The notes beneath the pieces are model-generated. The model searched no databases. It had not been told where the DNA came from and saw nothing but the letters and a program-made list of their open reading frames with translations. A DNA stretch of 64,000 nt from positions 700,361 through 764,360 of the forward strand of contig NZ_BMFU01000002.1 of assembly GCF_014639235.1 (NCBI RefSeq), given 5' to 3'. A program made the translations under genes and the position numbers. Positions 17,700 to 26,616 of the stretch are shown piece after piece; the first letter of the stretch is position 1; each line of letters starts with the position of its first letter. This DNA comes from Paenibacillus silvae. Its GTDB lineage: Bacteria > Bacillota > Bacilli > Paenibacillales > Paenibacillaceae.

Positions 17700-20597
17700 T
17701 TATTTCAGATTGAATTCCTTGCGTTTCAATTCGATCTCATCGTCAATATAAAGCACATAGTCGGATAAAGCTTCTCGCGGATTTTCATTGGCATTAACAA
17801 CCTTGCGGAAGGCGTTATCCAAGTGTCGCCCTGTAAAATATCCCCCCGGCAGCTGTGGAATACCCTGCACCCACTCCCACTGCTTCTCCAGGTTCTGATA
17901 GTCCTTCACTGGCCATGGTAACTGCTCTAACGCTTCAATATTTGCCGTAGGGTAACGAGCAGCTGCACCCATCAAACCTTCCATTTCACGTCCGTACTCG
18001 ATCTGGGTTGACTCATCCGTCCACCATTTCATGAACTTCCATGCCGCCTCCTTATTAGCCGCATTTTCGAGCATCATGACCGCGCTGGTCGCACTCGCTA
18101 CCTCATGTCGAATGGAGCCATCAGGAAGCTGCGTACCTGGCACGATGGTGAAGTCCCACAGATTCCGTATTTCAGGAGCGAGCACCGTCAACATGTTATA
18201 CGTTGTATAATCCGCAATACCGATGGGCATTTCGCCTGTACGGAAACGGTTAGGAAAGTCAGCCTTGAGCGGAAATTTGTAATTGGTATAAAACTGCGTC
18301 CAGCGTTTGAACGCATCCATGGAAATTTCCGAATCAAGCGCACTCTTCTTCCCGTCTTCTGTATAAAATGTTCCGTCATTCTGGTACAAGAGCATAGCAA
18401 ACGTGGCATTTGGAACCATATTGGCGTTATTCGTCGTGTCCTCGATCGGCAGATAAAACTCCATGTTGTGCTTTTGCAATACGGCGATTGCATTGTACAC
18501 ATCCTGCCACGTTTTTGGCGGCTCCAGGCCGAGCTCATCCAGAATATCCTTGCGGTAGAACAGCATCGGGAAATGTTGCTGCTCAGGCAGTGCGTACACG
18601 CCGCCATTATACTGATAAGGTGTTAAGCCGCTTGCACGGAAACGGGTTGCAACCTCCTCATAATCCGGGAATTGACTCAGATCGGCTGCTGCATTCCGCA
18701 TCGCATAGTTCACTGGAATATCTTCTCCCATCTGCATCGCAACGTCAGGCCCTTCCCCAGCCAGTGTTGCAGGCAGCAGAATATTGGGCGGTACAAGCCT
18801 GAGCTGCACGGAAACATCTGTGTCTGGTGTGAACGTATCATCGATCATTCCCTTCAGTACCTGAGCCTGATCCCGTCCTGTGGTGATCCATACTGTAATG
18901 GAATCCTTCTTCTTCTCCACATTACCGATGCTGTCATAATCTTCGGTATACGATGCAACATAAGCGCCAAGTTCATGCTTCACCTGCTGCAGTGCAGATG
19001 CTTCTGCCTTGGGCAGCTCTTGGCCAGGCGCAGTTACCATCAAATAATCCATCGTAATTGGCTGCTCCCGTACAGTCAGAATCCATGTTCCGAGACCGCC
19101 AACGTTAATTTTGAACGTATCCAGTCGCTTAGGAACCGTCTCCGGTCTTGCGGCCATATCTTTGAGCTGTACTACCATCGCGTGCAGAATAGCGACTTTA
19201 TCACTTTGCTCGCCCGTTGCCTTTTCCAAATAATCAGCTACAGAGCTGAGAACCTCCACCTGTCTGTTAAATACCTCGGTCATCTCGGGAATACGTTTCT
19301 CCAGCTGGTAGTCCCGGAGAGGATCGGGTTTGTTGGAGGTGATCATCAAAATTTTTCTATACAACTCATTTAATTCAAGCACGCTTGATTCCACTGTCCG
19401 CAGCAGCGGAGCAATGTCGCCAAGTGTAACCGTCATGCGCAAGCGATGTTTGCCCTGCTTGAGATGAAACAGATAAGGCTCATCTTCACTCTTCCCAAGC
19501 ACTTCGGTCTGCCAGGAAGGGCTGTAATTAAAGCGAATTCGTTTCATCTCCTCGAACGGCGTCTTGCCGTCAATGGTCAGGCTGCGCGTGGCATAGATGC
19601 CGCGAAGCTGATCCTGCTTCACTTTTAACGCAATCTGATACAGTCCATCTTCAGGTACATCAAGCTCCCATTCGACCCATTCCCCAGGCAGCTTCCAGTT
19701 CACGCCGCCAATGGCATTGATCCGGATTTTGGAAACATCGTAGGGTTCAAGCGAAGGACTGGAGCGATCCGATATAGGTGCCAGGGTAGGAGATGATTTG
19801 GTGATAGCCTCTTCCCCTTGAACCTTCAGCATCACAGAGCTGGCTGGTTTCAAGCCTGACGCTTCATAATTCTGCTTCAGCTCTGCATAAGAAGGAACTG
19901 CCTCTTCCTGATATAACTCAATGTAATCAATCGCCATACTTTCTCTCAGAGAGGTTAGTGATAATTGCTGGGTTCCCTTTTCAAAATAAAACTGAAATGG
20001 TTCCTCGAAATATCCGGCACTGTCTCTGAACGAAGCAAGCTGCCATTCCGGCTGCTCCACCTGTCTCGGTCTGAGATCATTGCCGCGATCATCCTGCCGG
20101 ATGTGATCTTCGCGATTGCCCCATACCCTGTCGAAGAGAAGCACGTCCGCTTCCCGGAAAGGAACCTCTCCGTTCAGCTCCAGCTTGCGTTCAATTCCCG
20201 AGCTCTTGCCTTCAACAGGATAATAATGAATGCGAACGTGATATAAACCACTCACTTGTACGGGTACATCCCAGCGAATGGTTCCGGATTCAGGAGTAAT
20301 AACCGCACTGCCGTCCAAACCGGCGTAACCTTGCACCACTTCGAACTCCGAGCTATCTGCCTGCGTATAAGCTTCGCCTTCAACCCGGACGGTTGCATCC
20401 GGTCTGGCAGTGCTCGAATACGTCTCCCGATAATGTTCATAGCTTCGTGAATCCTTGCTGCCTGATACAGCTTCAAAATCCTCAAGTGCATGTACCGTTC
20501 CGGGGCTTTTATCCTGCGATGGATAGATCACGATGATCGAGAACACCAAAGCCAGAACAAGTACCAGAATCAGTCCCTTTTTCTTACGTGACCGCAT
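17700..20597 (-). CDS. Large membrane-anchored solute-binding protein with two N-terminal carbohydrate-binding-like modules
   Basis: At 965 residues this is about twice the length of an ordinary sugar-binding protein. An uncleaved-looking N-terminal anchor (about 8-25, no lipobox) is followed by two beta-sandwich modules of similar layout: A at about 70-230 (begins VEGEAYTQ, ends AIDYIELYQEE) and B at about 255-420 (begins VQGEEAIT, with WVEWELDVPEDGLYQIALKV). These resemble CBM6/35 or galactose-binding folds. A helical spacer (about 425-560) leads to a bacterial extracellular solute-binding domain 1 (about 575-950; VYALPEQQHFPMLFYRKDILDELG is the recognisable core). ATG at 20597 after AAAGGGG. 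It probably tethers glycans at the surface and passes products to the coupled permeases. Module assignment is by pattern, not by search. Confidence 0.82.
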   Translation of the reverse strand: MRSRKKKGLILVLVLALVFSIIVIYPSQDKSPGTVHALEDFEAVSGSKDSRSYEHYRETYSSTARPDATVRVEGEAYTQADSSEFEVVQGYAGLDGSAVITPESGTIRWDVPVQVSGLYHVRIHYYPVEGKSSGIERKLELNGEVPFREADVLLFDRVWGNREDHIRQDDRGNDLRPRQVEQPEWQLASFRDSAGYFEEPFQFYFEKGTQQLSLTSLRESMAIDYIELYQEEAVPSYAELKQNYEASGLKPASSVMLKVQGEEAITKSSPTLAPISDRSSPSLEPYDVSKIRINAIGGVNWKLPGEWVEWELDVPEDGLYQIALKVKQDQLRGIYATRSLTIDGKTPFEEMKRIRFNYSPSWQTEVLGKSEDEPYLFHLKQGKHRLRMTVTLGDIAPLLRTVESSVLELNELYRKILMITSNKPDPLRDYQLEKRIPEMTEVFNRQVEVLSSVADYLEKATGEQSDKVAILHAMVVQLKDMAARPETVPKRLDTFKINVGGLGTWILTVREQPITMDYLMVTAPGQELPKAEASALQQVKHELGAYVASYTEDYDSIGNVEKKKDSITVWITTGRDQAQVLKGMIDDTFTPDTDVSVQLRLVPPNILLPATLAGEGPDVAMQMGEDIPVNYAMRNAAADLSQFPDYEEVATRFRASGLTPYQYNGGVYALPEQQHFPMLFYRKDILDELGLEPPKTWQDVYNAIAVLQKHNMEFYLPIEDTTNNANMVPNATFAMLLYQNDGTFYTEDGKKSALDSEISMDAFKRWTQFYTNYKFPLKADFPNRFRTGEMPIGIADYTTYNMLTVLAPEIRNLWDFTIVPGTQLPDGSIRHEVASATSAVMMLENAANKEAAWKFMKWWTDESTQIEYGREMEGLMGAAARYPTANIEALEQLPWPVKDYQNLEKQWEWVQGIPQLPGGYFTGRHLDNAFRKVVNANENPREALSDYVLYIDDEIELKRKEFNLK

Positions 20598-20703
20598 GTT
20601 CGAATGTATCCCCTTTCCTGTAAGCGTATCGACAATTGAACGATTGACTAACCCGGGCAGACCGCACCTGCTGCCCGTGCGTTCTGCCCGTAATTAGGAA
20701 TGC

Positions 20704-22059
20704 TTATTTGTATACCTCATCAATTGCGGCCTGGAAAGGAGCCTTGTATTTCTCAATCAGTGTGGATACGGACACGCCTTCTTTCAGCTCTCCATCAAAA
20801 TCCCAGAACGGCAAGGACGGGAACGTGTTGTGGTCGAGAACCAGCATGCCAGCAGCTACTGCTCTCGCATTGTTAATATCTGCTTCATCCGTCAGATGTC
20901 TTTCCAGTGTGGATTGTTCCGGATAGTCATAGATGGAATCAATCTCATTGATTTTTTCCCAGATATACATCAGCTGCTCCGGATTTTCGACAGCCTTAGG
21001 GATCGTAATCGCTTGATAACGGGATTCTCCTGAGTGATATGCTGTAGCGCTCGGTCCTTTCGGATAAGGCAGGAAACCGATATCATAATCCGGCATATCA
21101 TTTTTGATGCCTTCAATTTCATACATCGCGCCAGAGTACATCAACGTGTTACCTTGACGGAAGAATGTTGCCGGCTCAGTCCAGTCGCCGCCCTCTGTCG
21201 GTCTGCCCACTTTCTCAGTAGCCAATTTGTTCAAGAAATTGAGCGCTTCTTTGGTTTTCGGATCATCGAGGTTTTGTTTATCATCTTTGGTCAGAGAAGC
21301 TTCGTTGGAGTACAGAATCGGCTCAAGCAGGCCCGTTTGAGCGAGGCCCCATGTATCGAGCTTGCCATCATTGTTGCGGTCCTTATTCGCTTGCTTTGCT
21401 ACACTCAAGAAGGTATCCCAGTTCCATTCGTCTGCATCAACATATTCCTGAAGCGGCTTCAAGCCCAGCTCCTGCATCAGTGTGCGGTTATAGAAAATGC
21501 CGTTGATAAACGAGGACTGATCTTCTGTGAAGCCGTAGCCTTTACCTTCATACTGCATATATTCCTTCGTCGTTTTCTGATTAAATACTTTATCGTTCTT
21601 GATATAATCATCCACTGGCCACAACAGATCCTGCTTGGTCAATGCTGGAATAGCGTAGTTTTTACCCAGTCTTACAAAGTCGCCCAGCGGCTCACCTGCC
21701 ATCAGGGAGGCTACAACCTTTTCTTGATACTCACCAAAGTCGATAGAAATATATTCGATATTAAAGTTATGCTTCTTCTTCAGAGCTTCCAGATTTTCCA
21801 GACGTTTGATGTTGTCCGGATTGTTGTCTGTAATCTCCATGTTCCACCAGGCTACAACTTTGATCGTTCTGCCGCCCATGTCAAAGTCCATCTCAGGCGT
21901 AGAATTTTCGTCCTTTGGTTCGGTTTCCGCTGGTGCTTGCTCCTCCTGTGGTGCCGGCTTTTCCGGTGCAGGCTCAGCTGCAGGCGCAGAGCTGCAAGCG
22001 TTAATGAGCAGCAGCGCGGCAAAGATCAGACTGAGCAGCATAAACTTGTTTTTCTTCAT
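20704..22059 (-). CDS. Sugar ABC transporter solute-binding lipoprotein
   Basis: A 451-residue extracellular solute-binding protein family 1 member. Signal peptide with lipobox LINAC near residue 22, followed by a Pro/Ala/Glu-rich linker (residues about 24-55) that spaces the domain from the membrane. The ligand-binding body starts at GRTIKVVAWWNM, and the loop DRNNDGKLDTWG near residue 225 resembles a metal site. The ATG at 22059 follows GGGGGGAAG. The gene lies 106 bp upstream of the 965-residue binding protein, in the same orientation, with a perfect cre site upstream. The cluster thus has two binding proteins and two permease pairs. Which protein feeds which pair is not readable from sequence. 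Confidence 0.88.
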   Translation of the reverse strand: MKKNKFMLLSLIFAALLLINACSSAPAAEPAPEKPAPQEEQAPAETEPKDENSTPEMDFDMGGRTIKVVAWWNMEITDNNPDNIKRLENLEALKKKHNFNIEYISIDFGEYQEKVVASLMAGEPLGDFVRLGKNYAIPALTKQDLLWPVDDYIKNDKVFNQKTTKEYMQYEGKGYGFTEDQSSFINGIFYNRTLMQELGLKPLQEYVDADEWNWDTFLSVAKQANKDRNNDGKLDTWGLAQTGLLEPILYSNEASLTKDDKQNLDDPKTKEALNFLNKLATEKVGRPTEGGDWTEPATFFRQGNTLMYSGAMYEIEGIKNDMPDYDIGFLPYPKGPSATAYHSGESRYQAITIPKAVENPEQLMYIWEKINEIDSIYDYPEQSTLERHLTDEADINNARAVAAGMLVLDHNTFPSLPFWDFDGELKEGVSVSTLIEKYKAPFQAAIDEVYK

Positions 22060-22106
22060 TGTCTTCCCCCCTGATTATCGTGTGCTCCCACAGTGTATCG
22101 TCCAAA

Positions 22107-22120
22107 TGTAAGCGCAATCA
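22107..22120 (+). promoter_or_regulatory. cre CcpA box, perfect match
   Basis: TGTAAGCGCAATCA preceded by A fits WTGWAARCGYWWWCW at every position. It lies 48-61 bp upstream of the solute-binding protein start at 22059 and within the divergent promoter region shared with the AraC gene at 22333, so it could repress the whole 9285-22059 cluster when preferred sugars are present. Confidence 0.65.
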
Positions 22121-22213
22121 ACCTGATTAAATACAGGTAATTACCCGGTCAAAATATAGATCGGGTTCATTTGAAGAAGGAAGCAAGCTTTTTCACCTGT
22201 AATTGGTAAAGAA

Positions 22214-22249
22214 ATGCACGCTCTGCAAAATAATGCACATTGTATGCGC
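22214..22249 (+). promoter_or_regulatory. Repeated ATGCAC/ATGCGC elements in divergent promoter
   Basis: ATGCAC occurs at 22214-22219 and 22233-22238, and ATGCGC at 22244-22249. Such short direct repeats in a divergent promoter are candidate half-sites for the adjacent AraC-type regulator. A cre-like sequence overlaps the last element (22241-22254). Weak evidence: pattern and position only. Confidence 0.3.
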
Positions 22250-22332
22250 TTTCTTTTGTTCACATAATGAAACTAAGCCTTAATTCAGTTAAACATTGAT
22301 CGGAATATAACAAGAAGGTGAGGTCATGTTTC

Positions 22333-23097
22333 ATGCACCATATTTTGCTTGTAGATTATAGCCACCACTTGGTCCGAATTCTCGGATCACTTCTGGAAGA
22401 CAACAAATCTCCATTTGTCATCAAACATCACGTCTCCAATTCCAGCGAGGCCCTTGATGCACTGTCTAAACAGGATTTTAACGTTGTTGTTGTGCATACA
22501 GAACGTTACGATGCCGCGGGATTGTGGTTGTGCCATCATATCCGACAAATAAGTGATATACCGATCGTGCTGCTGGGTGGCAGAGATCAATTCAGTCTGG
22601 TACGCAAAGCACTGACTTATCAGGTGAATGACTATTTGCCAGCCCCCCTTAAACCTGAGGCACTGCTGCATAGTCTGCATGGACTTCAGAATAGACCTGG
22701 GTCTTCTACAGTAAAAAAACGCCCTGCGCTCAAGCCGCCGATTCAGCTTAACGGCAAAGCGATGGATTCCAGCCATGTCATCCGGGTTGTCAAAGCATAT
22801 GTACGGGATCATCTGCAGGAAGAACTTACGCTGAAGCGCATTGCCGATATGCTGCATTTTAATTGTGCCTATCTCGGGCAAAAGTTCAAATCAGAAGAAA
22901 AGGTATCCTTTAATGATTACATGCTGCAGGAGCGCATGAAAAAAGCGAAGCACCTCCTCTTAACCACCAATCTGCGAATATATGAAATTGCGCTCGAAGT
23001 CGGTTATCGCGATATTGACTGGTTTTACAAAAAGTTCAGAGCCTGCACAGGCTCCAGTCCCAATGCCTATCGCAGGCAAAAAGCCAACACTGCATAA
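22333..23097 (+). CDS. AraC-type regulator with degenerate response-regulator receiver
   Basis: A protein of about 254 residues with an N-terminal receiver-like domain (about 3-115) and a C-terminal AraC helix-turn-helix domain (about 150-250; LTLKRIADMLHFNCAYLGQKF and IYEIALEVGYRDIDWFYKKF). The receiver has lost the chemistry: only one Asp of the acidic pair remains (LVDYS), the phospho-acceptor position is His55 (VVVVHTERYDAAG), and the conserved Lys is replaced (DYLPAP). Activation by phosphorylation is therefore unlikely. Start: ATG at 22333, nine bases after AGGTGAGG; an in-frame GTG at 22318 overlaps the ribosome site. It is divergent from the dual-importer cluster and has no partner kinase next to it, so it is the probable local regulator, perhaps by direct ligand or protein binding. 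Confidence 0.85.
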   Translation: MHHILLVDYSHHLVRILGSLLEDNKSPFVIKHHVSNSSEALDALSKQDFNVVVVHTERYDAAGLWLCHHIRQISDIPIVLLGGRDQFSLVRKALTYQVNDYLPAPLKPEALLHSLHGLQNRPGSSTVKKRPALKPPIQLNGKAMDSSHVIRVVKAYVRDHLQEELTLKRIADMLHFNCAYLGQKFKSEEKVSFNDYMLQERMKKAKHLLLTTNLRIYEIALEVGYRDIDWFYKKFRACTGSSPNAYRRQKANTA

Positions 23098-23140
23098 GGA
23101 TTCGCTGCTACAGACTATTTGCAGCAGAACAGGTAAACAC

Positions 23141-23171
23141 AAAACACGCAGGAGATGCTCCTGCGTGTTTT
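23141..23171. terminator. Bidirectional terminator
   Basis: A perfect 14-bp stem, AAAACACGCAGGAG and CTCCTGCGTGTTTT, with a three-base loop. It separates the convergent AraC gene and the YesN-type response regulator gene. Confidence 0.92.
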
Positions 23172-23198
23172 GGCTGTTTTATTGAAGGTTTTAAAGGT

Positions 23199-24836
23199 TT
23201 ATCGCTGTGCTGATGAGCGTGTAAACAGGGATTCCCGGTACTCCTGCGGGGCCATACCCGTCAGTTTCTTGAATAGTCGGGTGAACGAATGGGCTGATTC
23301 ATAACCGACCTGGAGTGCGACTTCGCGCACCATAAGTTCGCTGTCCATAAGCAGCTCCTTGGCCTTGCGAATACGGCTGTCATCAATGAATTCGGATAAA
23401 TTAATGCCCATCTCCTGTTTGAAAAACCGAGATAAATACGAAGGATTAAAGTGATGCAGTTCCGCCAGCCGAACGAGTGTAAGATCCTTTTCCAGATTGT
23501 CCTTGATATAATTACATAAACTTTGCACAACCAGATTGGCTCGTTCCTCCTCATTGGCACGTTTGAAATTAACGAGCTCATCAGCCGCTTGATACAGATA
23601 CTGAACGGCCTCCTTCATGCTGGGGAAATGGTTTAAATAAAGCAAACTTCGCTGATCCGGTGTTCTCTGCTTCAAGCCCCAACGATTAAATGCAGTGTGC
23701 AGTGATAAAGCCAAATGATAATACGTTTCCATCGCACGCTCCATCGTCATGTCCTGTTGCAGCAGTTCACCGACAAGCTCTTCAAACAGTTCATAGAAGG
23801 ATTGAAATCGTCCCGTCTCGAGAAAACCCGACATGGCTTCCACACGGCTAGAGATCCGTACAGCCTCTTTTGGAGAGGCAACCCAAGGTTCATCGTACCT
23901 ATCCATTAATACCATCGACACATCGTCCCCGATCCTCATCCACTGCAGCAAGCGCAGACGCTCGTATTGTCTAGGAATTTGACTCCAGTCGCATTCGTGT
24001 CCGCTGAACGTAAAGTTAATGGATATCCCCAGTGAAGCAGTGCAGGATTCCTGTACAAGCTCAAGCGTGCCTTCAATGTATCGGGCAAAATGTTGCTCTG
24101 CTGTTCCCTGCTCACGCTTTGGCTGCAATAACCAGACAACATCTCCGTAATGATCCGTTGTGCTGACGCATTGTGTATGCTTTCCCAACAATGAGGTTCC
24201 AATGATACGAACAGAGGCTTGTGTTCCTTCCTGTTCAGTGACCGATTCGTGCAGTTGATTGGAGCGTCCAAGTACCAGATATATGGGAGAATCAAGCTTT
24301 AAATCGACAGGCGTTTCCGCCAAAAGTTGCTGTAACTCATTCAACGCCCCTGCGGATGCCCCCTCCTGCAACAGCTTGCGGAGCATCTCATCCTGCTTGA
24401 ATGCGGTCAACCGTGAAGTCATCTCGCGCTGCTGCTGTAACAGCTTGTTCATATCATGGCTTTGTCTGATCTCTTCCATGACCTGCGTCACAACGTGCAT
24501 CACTTTGTCGTATCCTTCCGTTTTGAGCAGGTACCGAACATTATTCATTTGAAAGGCCTGATATGCATATTCAAAATCACTGTGTCCTGTAAGGAAAATA
24601 ATGCGGCACAGCGGCCAGTGGCTTTGAATCTCTTCGGTTAGCTCCAGTCCGCTGACACCTGGCATACGGATATCCGTCAGCACCATATCAATTCTTGAAC
24701 GCCGCATCAAGGACAATGCTTCTGCAGCCGAATAGGCTTTGTACACGTCCAGCTGGTCAGGCATATGTCTGGAAAATGTTTCATACAGACTATCCGTAAT
24801 GATTTCCTCATCATCCACGATCAGAAGCCGATACAT
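23199..24836 (-). CDS. YesN-type response regulator (receiver plus AraC)
   Basis: Response regulator of about 545 residues. The receiver (about 1-125) is intact: acidic pair in LLIVDDEE, phospho-acceptor Asp in VLTDIRMPG, and Lys in YLLKTE. A long middle region (about 150-430) of the kind found in YesN proteins links to the AraC DNA-binding domain (about 440-540; LTLVRLAELHHFNPSYLSRFF, MVREVALQVGYESAHSFTRLF). The ATG at 24836 has AAGGGG seven bases upstream; a GTG at 24857 is in frame but lies on the ribosome site. The start lies 16 bp inside the end of the sensor kinase gene, so both are translated together. Targets are probably nearby glycan genes. Confidence 0.9.
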   Translation of the reverse strand: MYRLLIVDDEEIITDSLYETFSRHMPDQLDVYKAYSAAEALSLMRRSRIDMVLTDIRMPGVSGLELTEEIQSHWPLCRIIFLTGHSDFEYAYQAFQMNNVRYLLKTEGYDKVMHVVTQVMEEIRQSHDMNKLLQQQREMTSRLTAFKQDEMLRKLLQEGASAGALNELQQLLAETPVDLKLDSPIYLVLGRSNQLHESVTEQEGTQASVRIIGTSLLGKHTQCVSTTDHYGDVVWLLQPKREQGTAEQHFARYIEGTLELVQESCTASLGISINFTFSGHECDWSQIPRQYERLRLLQWMRIGDDVSMVLMDRYDEPWVASPKEAVRISSRVEAMSGFLETGRFQSFYELFEELVGELLQQDMTMERAMETYYHLALSLHTAFNRWGLKQRTPDQRSLLYLNHFPSMKEAVQYLYQAADELVNFKRANEEERANLVVQSLCNYIKDNLEKDLTLVRLAELHHFNPSYLSRFFKQEMGINLSEFIDDSRIRKAKELLMDSELMVREVALQVGYESAHSFTRLFKKLTGMAPQEYRESLFTRSSAQR

Positions 24837-26578
24837 TCGTTTTCCCCTTCCTTCCACTGGATTCGAATGACAACCTTTAACCCGTGCAATTCACTTCTGG
24901 TCAGAAACAGGCCACTTTCTGGTCCAAATGTCAGAACAAGACGCCTGTGAATATTCATTAGTCCTGTCACGTCATCCGTCGTTGAATCGCTATGCAAGAG
25001 CTGCTGCATCTTCTTGATATCTTCCGCCTGAAGATCATTCCCGTTGTCCTCTACAATGATCTCCGCAAAGCATGATTGCATCTGGAATTGAACACGCAGC
25101 AGCCCTTCAGTCGTATTTTTTTCAAGACTGTGTTCGTAGGCATTTTCAATAATGGGTTGAATAACAAGCCGTGGAACCTGAATTTTCTGCATTTCTGGTG
25201 GAACTTCCCCAAAATCAACCTTGATTCGTCTGGAAAAGCGAAGCTGCTGAATTTCGGTGTAGATACGGGAATGATGCACTTCTTCCTTCATTGATACATG
25301 ATCGGTTCCATTTCGTGTGATGAAACGAAAATACTCACCCAGCATATTCGTGAATTGCTCAATCCGGTCCGTCTCCCCCGTTCTTGCAAGCGAGTTGAGA
25401 ATGAAGAAGCTGTTGTAGAGGAAATGCGGATTAATCTGTGATTGAAGCTGCTTCAATTCTGCTCGCTGCATCATCATCGTTTTTTTGAAATCACGGTCAA
25501 TCAGCTGCTGCAGATTTTCAATCATGTGATTAAAGCGGGCATACAGGAATCCGAATTCATCTTTGCGATGATGTACTATCGGAATATCGAGCACACCTCC
25601 CTCCATCTTTTTGAATCTCTTCACAAGCAGCAGGAGCGGAATATGAATTAACTTGTACGTAGAATAGAGATACGCTGTAATGGCGATAAAGGATGTAATC
25701 GCAAAAATCCAGGCCCATTTGTAAAATTTGCTCAGCGGTTTGGTGACCATTTTTTCAGGCAAATACGTAGCAATGGATAACCCCAAGGGTTCCATATGAT
25801 GCTGGTTGACATAATACAAAGTGTTCTCTACGGTGACCTCGAAGCTATCGAGCGAGTTCTTTTGACTATATTCAAGATAATTGTCAAGAATGATCTTTCG
25901 TTCCTTCTGATCGGAAATAGCAAAACCAGTCTTCTCTTCAATGAGCAGAGAGGCACTCTCCGGATACAGATTAAGCTGGGAAAGTTCATTCTGAAAAGCG
26001 GCGTTATCAAGCTCTACCTGTATGACAAACAACGGTGCTTCTCCCATTTTACCTGTTAATCGTACCGCACTCAGATTCAGAGCATCATCTTTTACAGTAA
26101 ATCGGGTCGCTTCGCCCTGCGGATGTGAACTGAAAAATTCATAAGAGGCCTGATTGTACTCATCAATGCCCTGCATCGCAGAAATGCTCTTGTTGACTGC
26201 AGGTATATGTACATACACATTCTTGATATATGCGCTGCTGTTCTTGAAGCCAGCAAGCCGATCAGATAAGTAATTTAACGTTTCACGTCTTTCAATTTGG
26301 CCCATATTGTTCCAGAGGATCGCAAGCCGATTCAGCTTGCGGTCCTCTGCAATATCAAACTGCTGCAGCTCCATCCATTCAATCTCTCTGCCAAGCTCAT
26401 TCGCATATTGACTGAGCCGCCTCTCCGTGGACAAGGAAATTTCCTGGCTCGCTGTATCATAGCTCCAGTGGTATAGATAAACACCCAGTAGAATTAATGG
26501 AATAACAAAAACCAGGTAGGTCATAATCAGTCGTGCAAATATACTGTTAAACCACGACTGAGCGGGTATCTTGAACAA
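24821..26578 (-). CDS. YesM-type sensor histidine kinase
   Basis: Membrane sensor kinase of about 585 residues. Two membrane helices (about 17-37 and 285-305) flank an extracellular sensing domain of roughly 240 residues. They are followed by a HAMP-like linker and the His_kinase domain typical of the LytS/YesM group, with the phospho-accepting His in QINPHFLYNSF. The ATP-binding part has the N-box IIENAYEHSL and G-box VEDNG. The start is TTG at 26578, shortly after AGGAGGGGAG. The gene lies 38 bp downstream of a solute-binding protein gene and overlaps the response regulator gene. The order binding protein, kinase, regulator suggests that the bound ligand is what the kinase senses. Confidence 0.9.
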   Translation of the reverse strand: MFKIPAQSWFNSIFARLIMTYLVFVIPLILLGVYLYHWSYDTASQEISLSTERRLSQYANELGREIEWMELQQFDIAEDRKLNRLAILWNNMGQIERRETLNYLSDRLAGFKNSSAYIKNVYVHIPAVNKSISAMQGIDEYNQASYEFFSSHPQGEATRFTVKDDALNLSAVRLTGKMGEAPLFVIQVELDNAAFQNELSQLNLYPESASLLIEEKTGFAISDQKERKIILDNYLEYSQKNSLDSFEVTVENTLYYVNQHHMEPLGLSIATYLPEKMVTKPLSKFYKWAWIFAITSFIAITAYLYSTYKLIHIPLLLLVKRFKKMEGGVLDIPIVHHRKDEFGFLYARFNHMIENLQQLIDRDFKKTMMMQRAELKQLQSQINPHFLYNSFFILNSLARTGETDRIEQFTNMLGEYFRFITRNGTDHVSMKEEVHHSRIYTEIQQLRFSRRIKVDFGEVPPEMQKIQVPRLVIQPIIENAYEHSLEKNTTEGLLRVQFQMQSCFAEIIVEDNGNDLQAEDIKKMQQLLHSDSTTDDVTGLMNIHRRLVLTFGPESGLFLTRSELHGLKVVIRIQWKEGENECIGF

Positions 26579-26616
26579 TGCACTCCCCTCCTGAATTCAG
26601 TTCAAGAATACCTGCC

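Noticed and set aside
18672..19373. 233-residue plus-strand open frame
   Set aside because: Antisense to the 965-residue binding protein; no ribosome site and Cys/His/Ile-rich composition typical of shadow frames.
20619..20632. TGTAAGCGTATCGA as a cre box
   Set aside because: Only the left half fits; the terminal CW is missing. Too weak to list.
21034..22074. 346-residue plus-strand open frame
   Set aside because: It lies opposite the solute-binding lipoprotein gene, which has a ribosome site, a lipobox and family motifs. The plus-strand product is Phe/Ile/Cys/Arg-rich without a recognisable domain.
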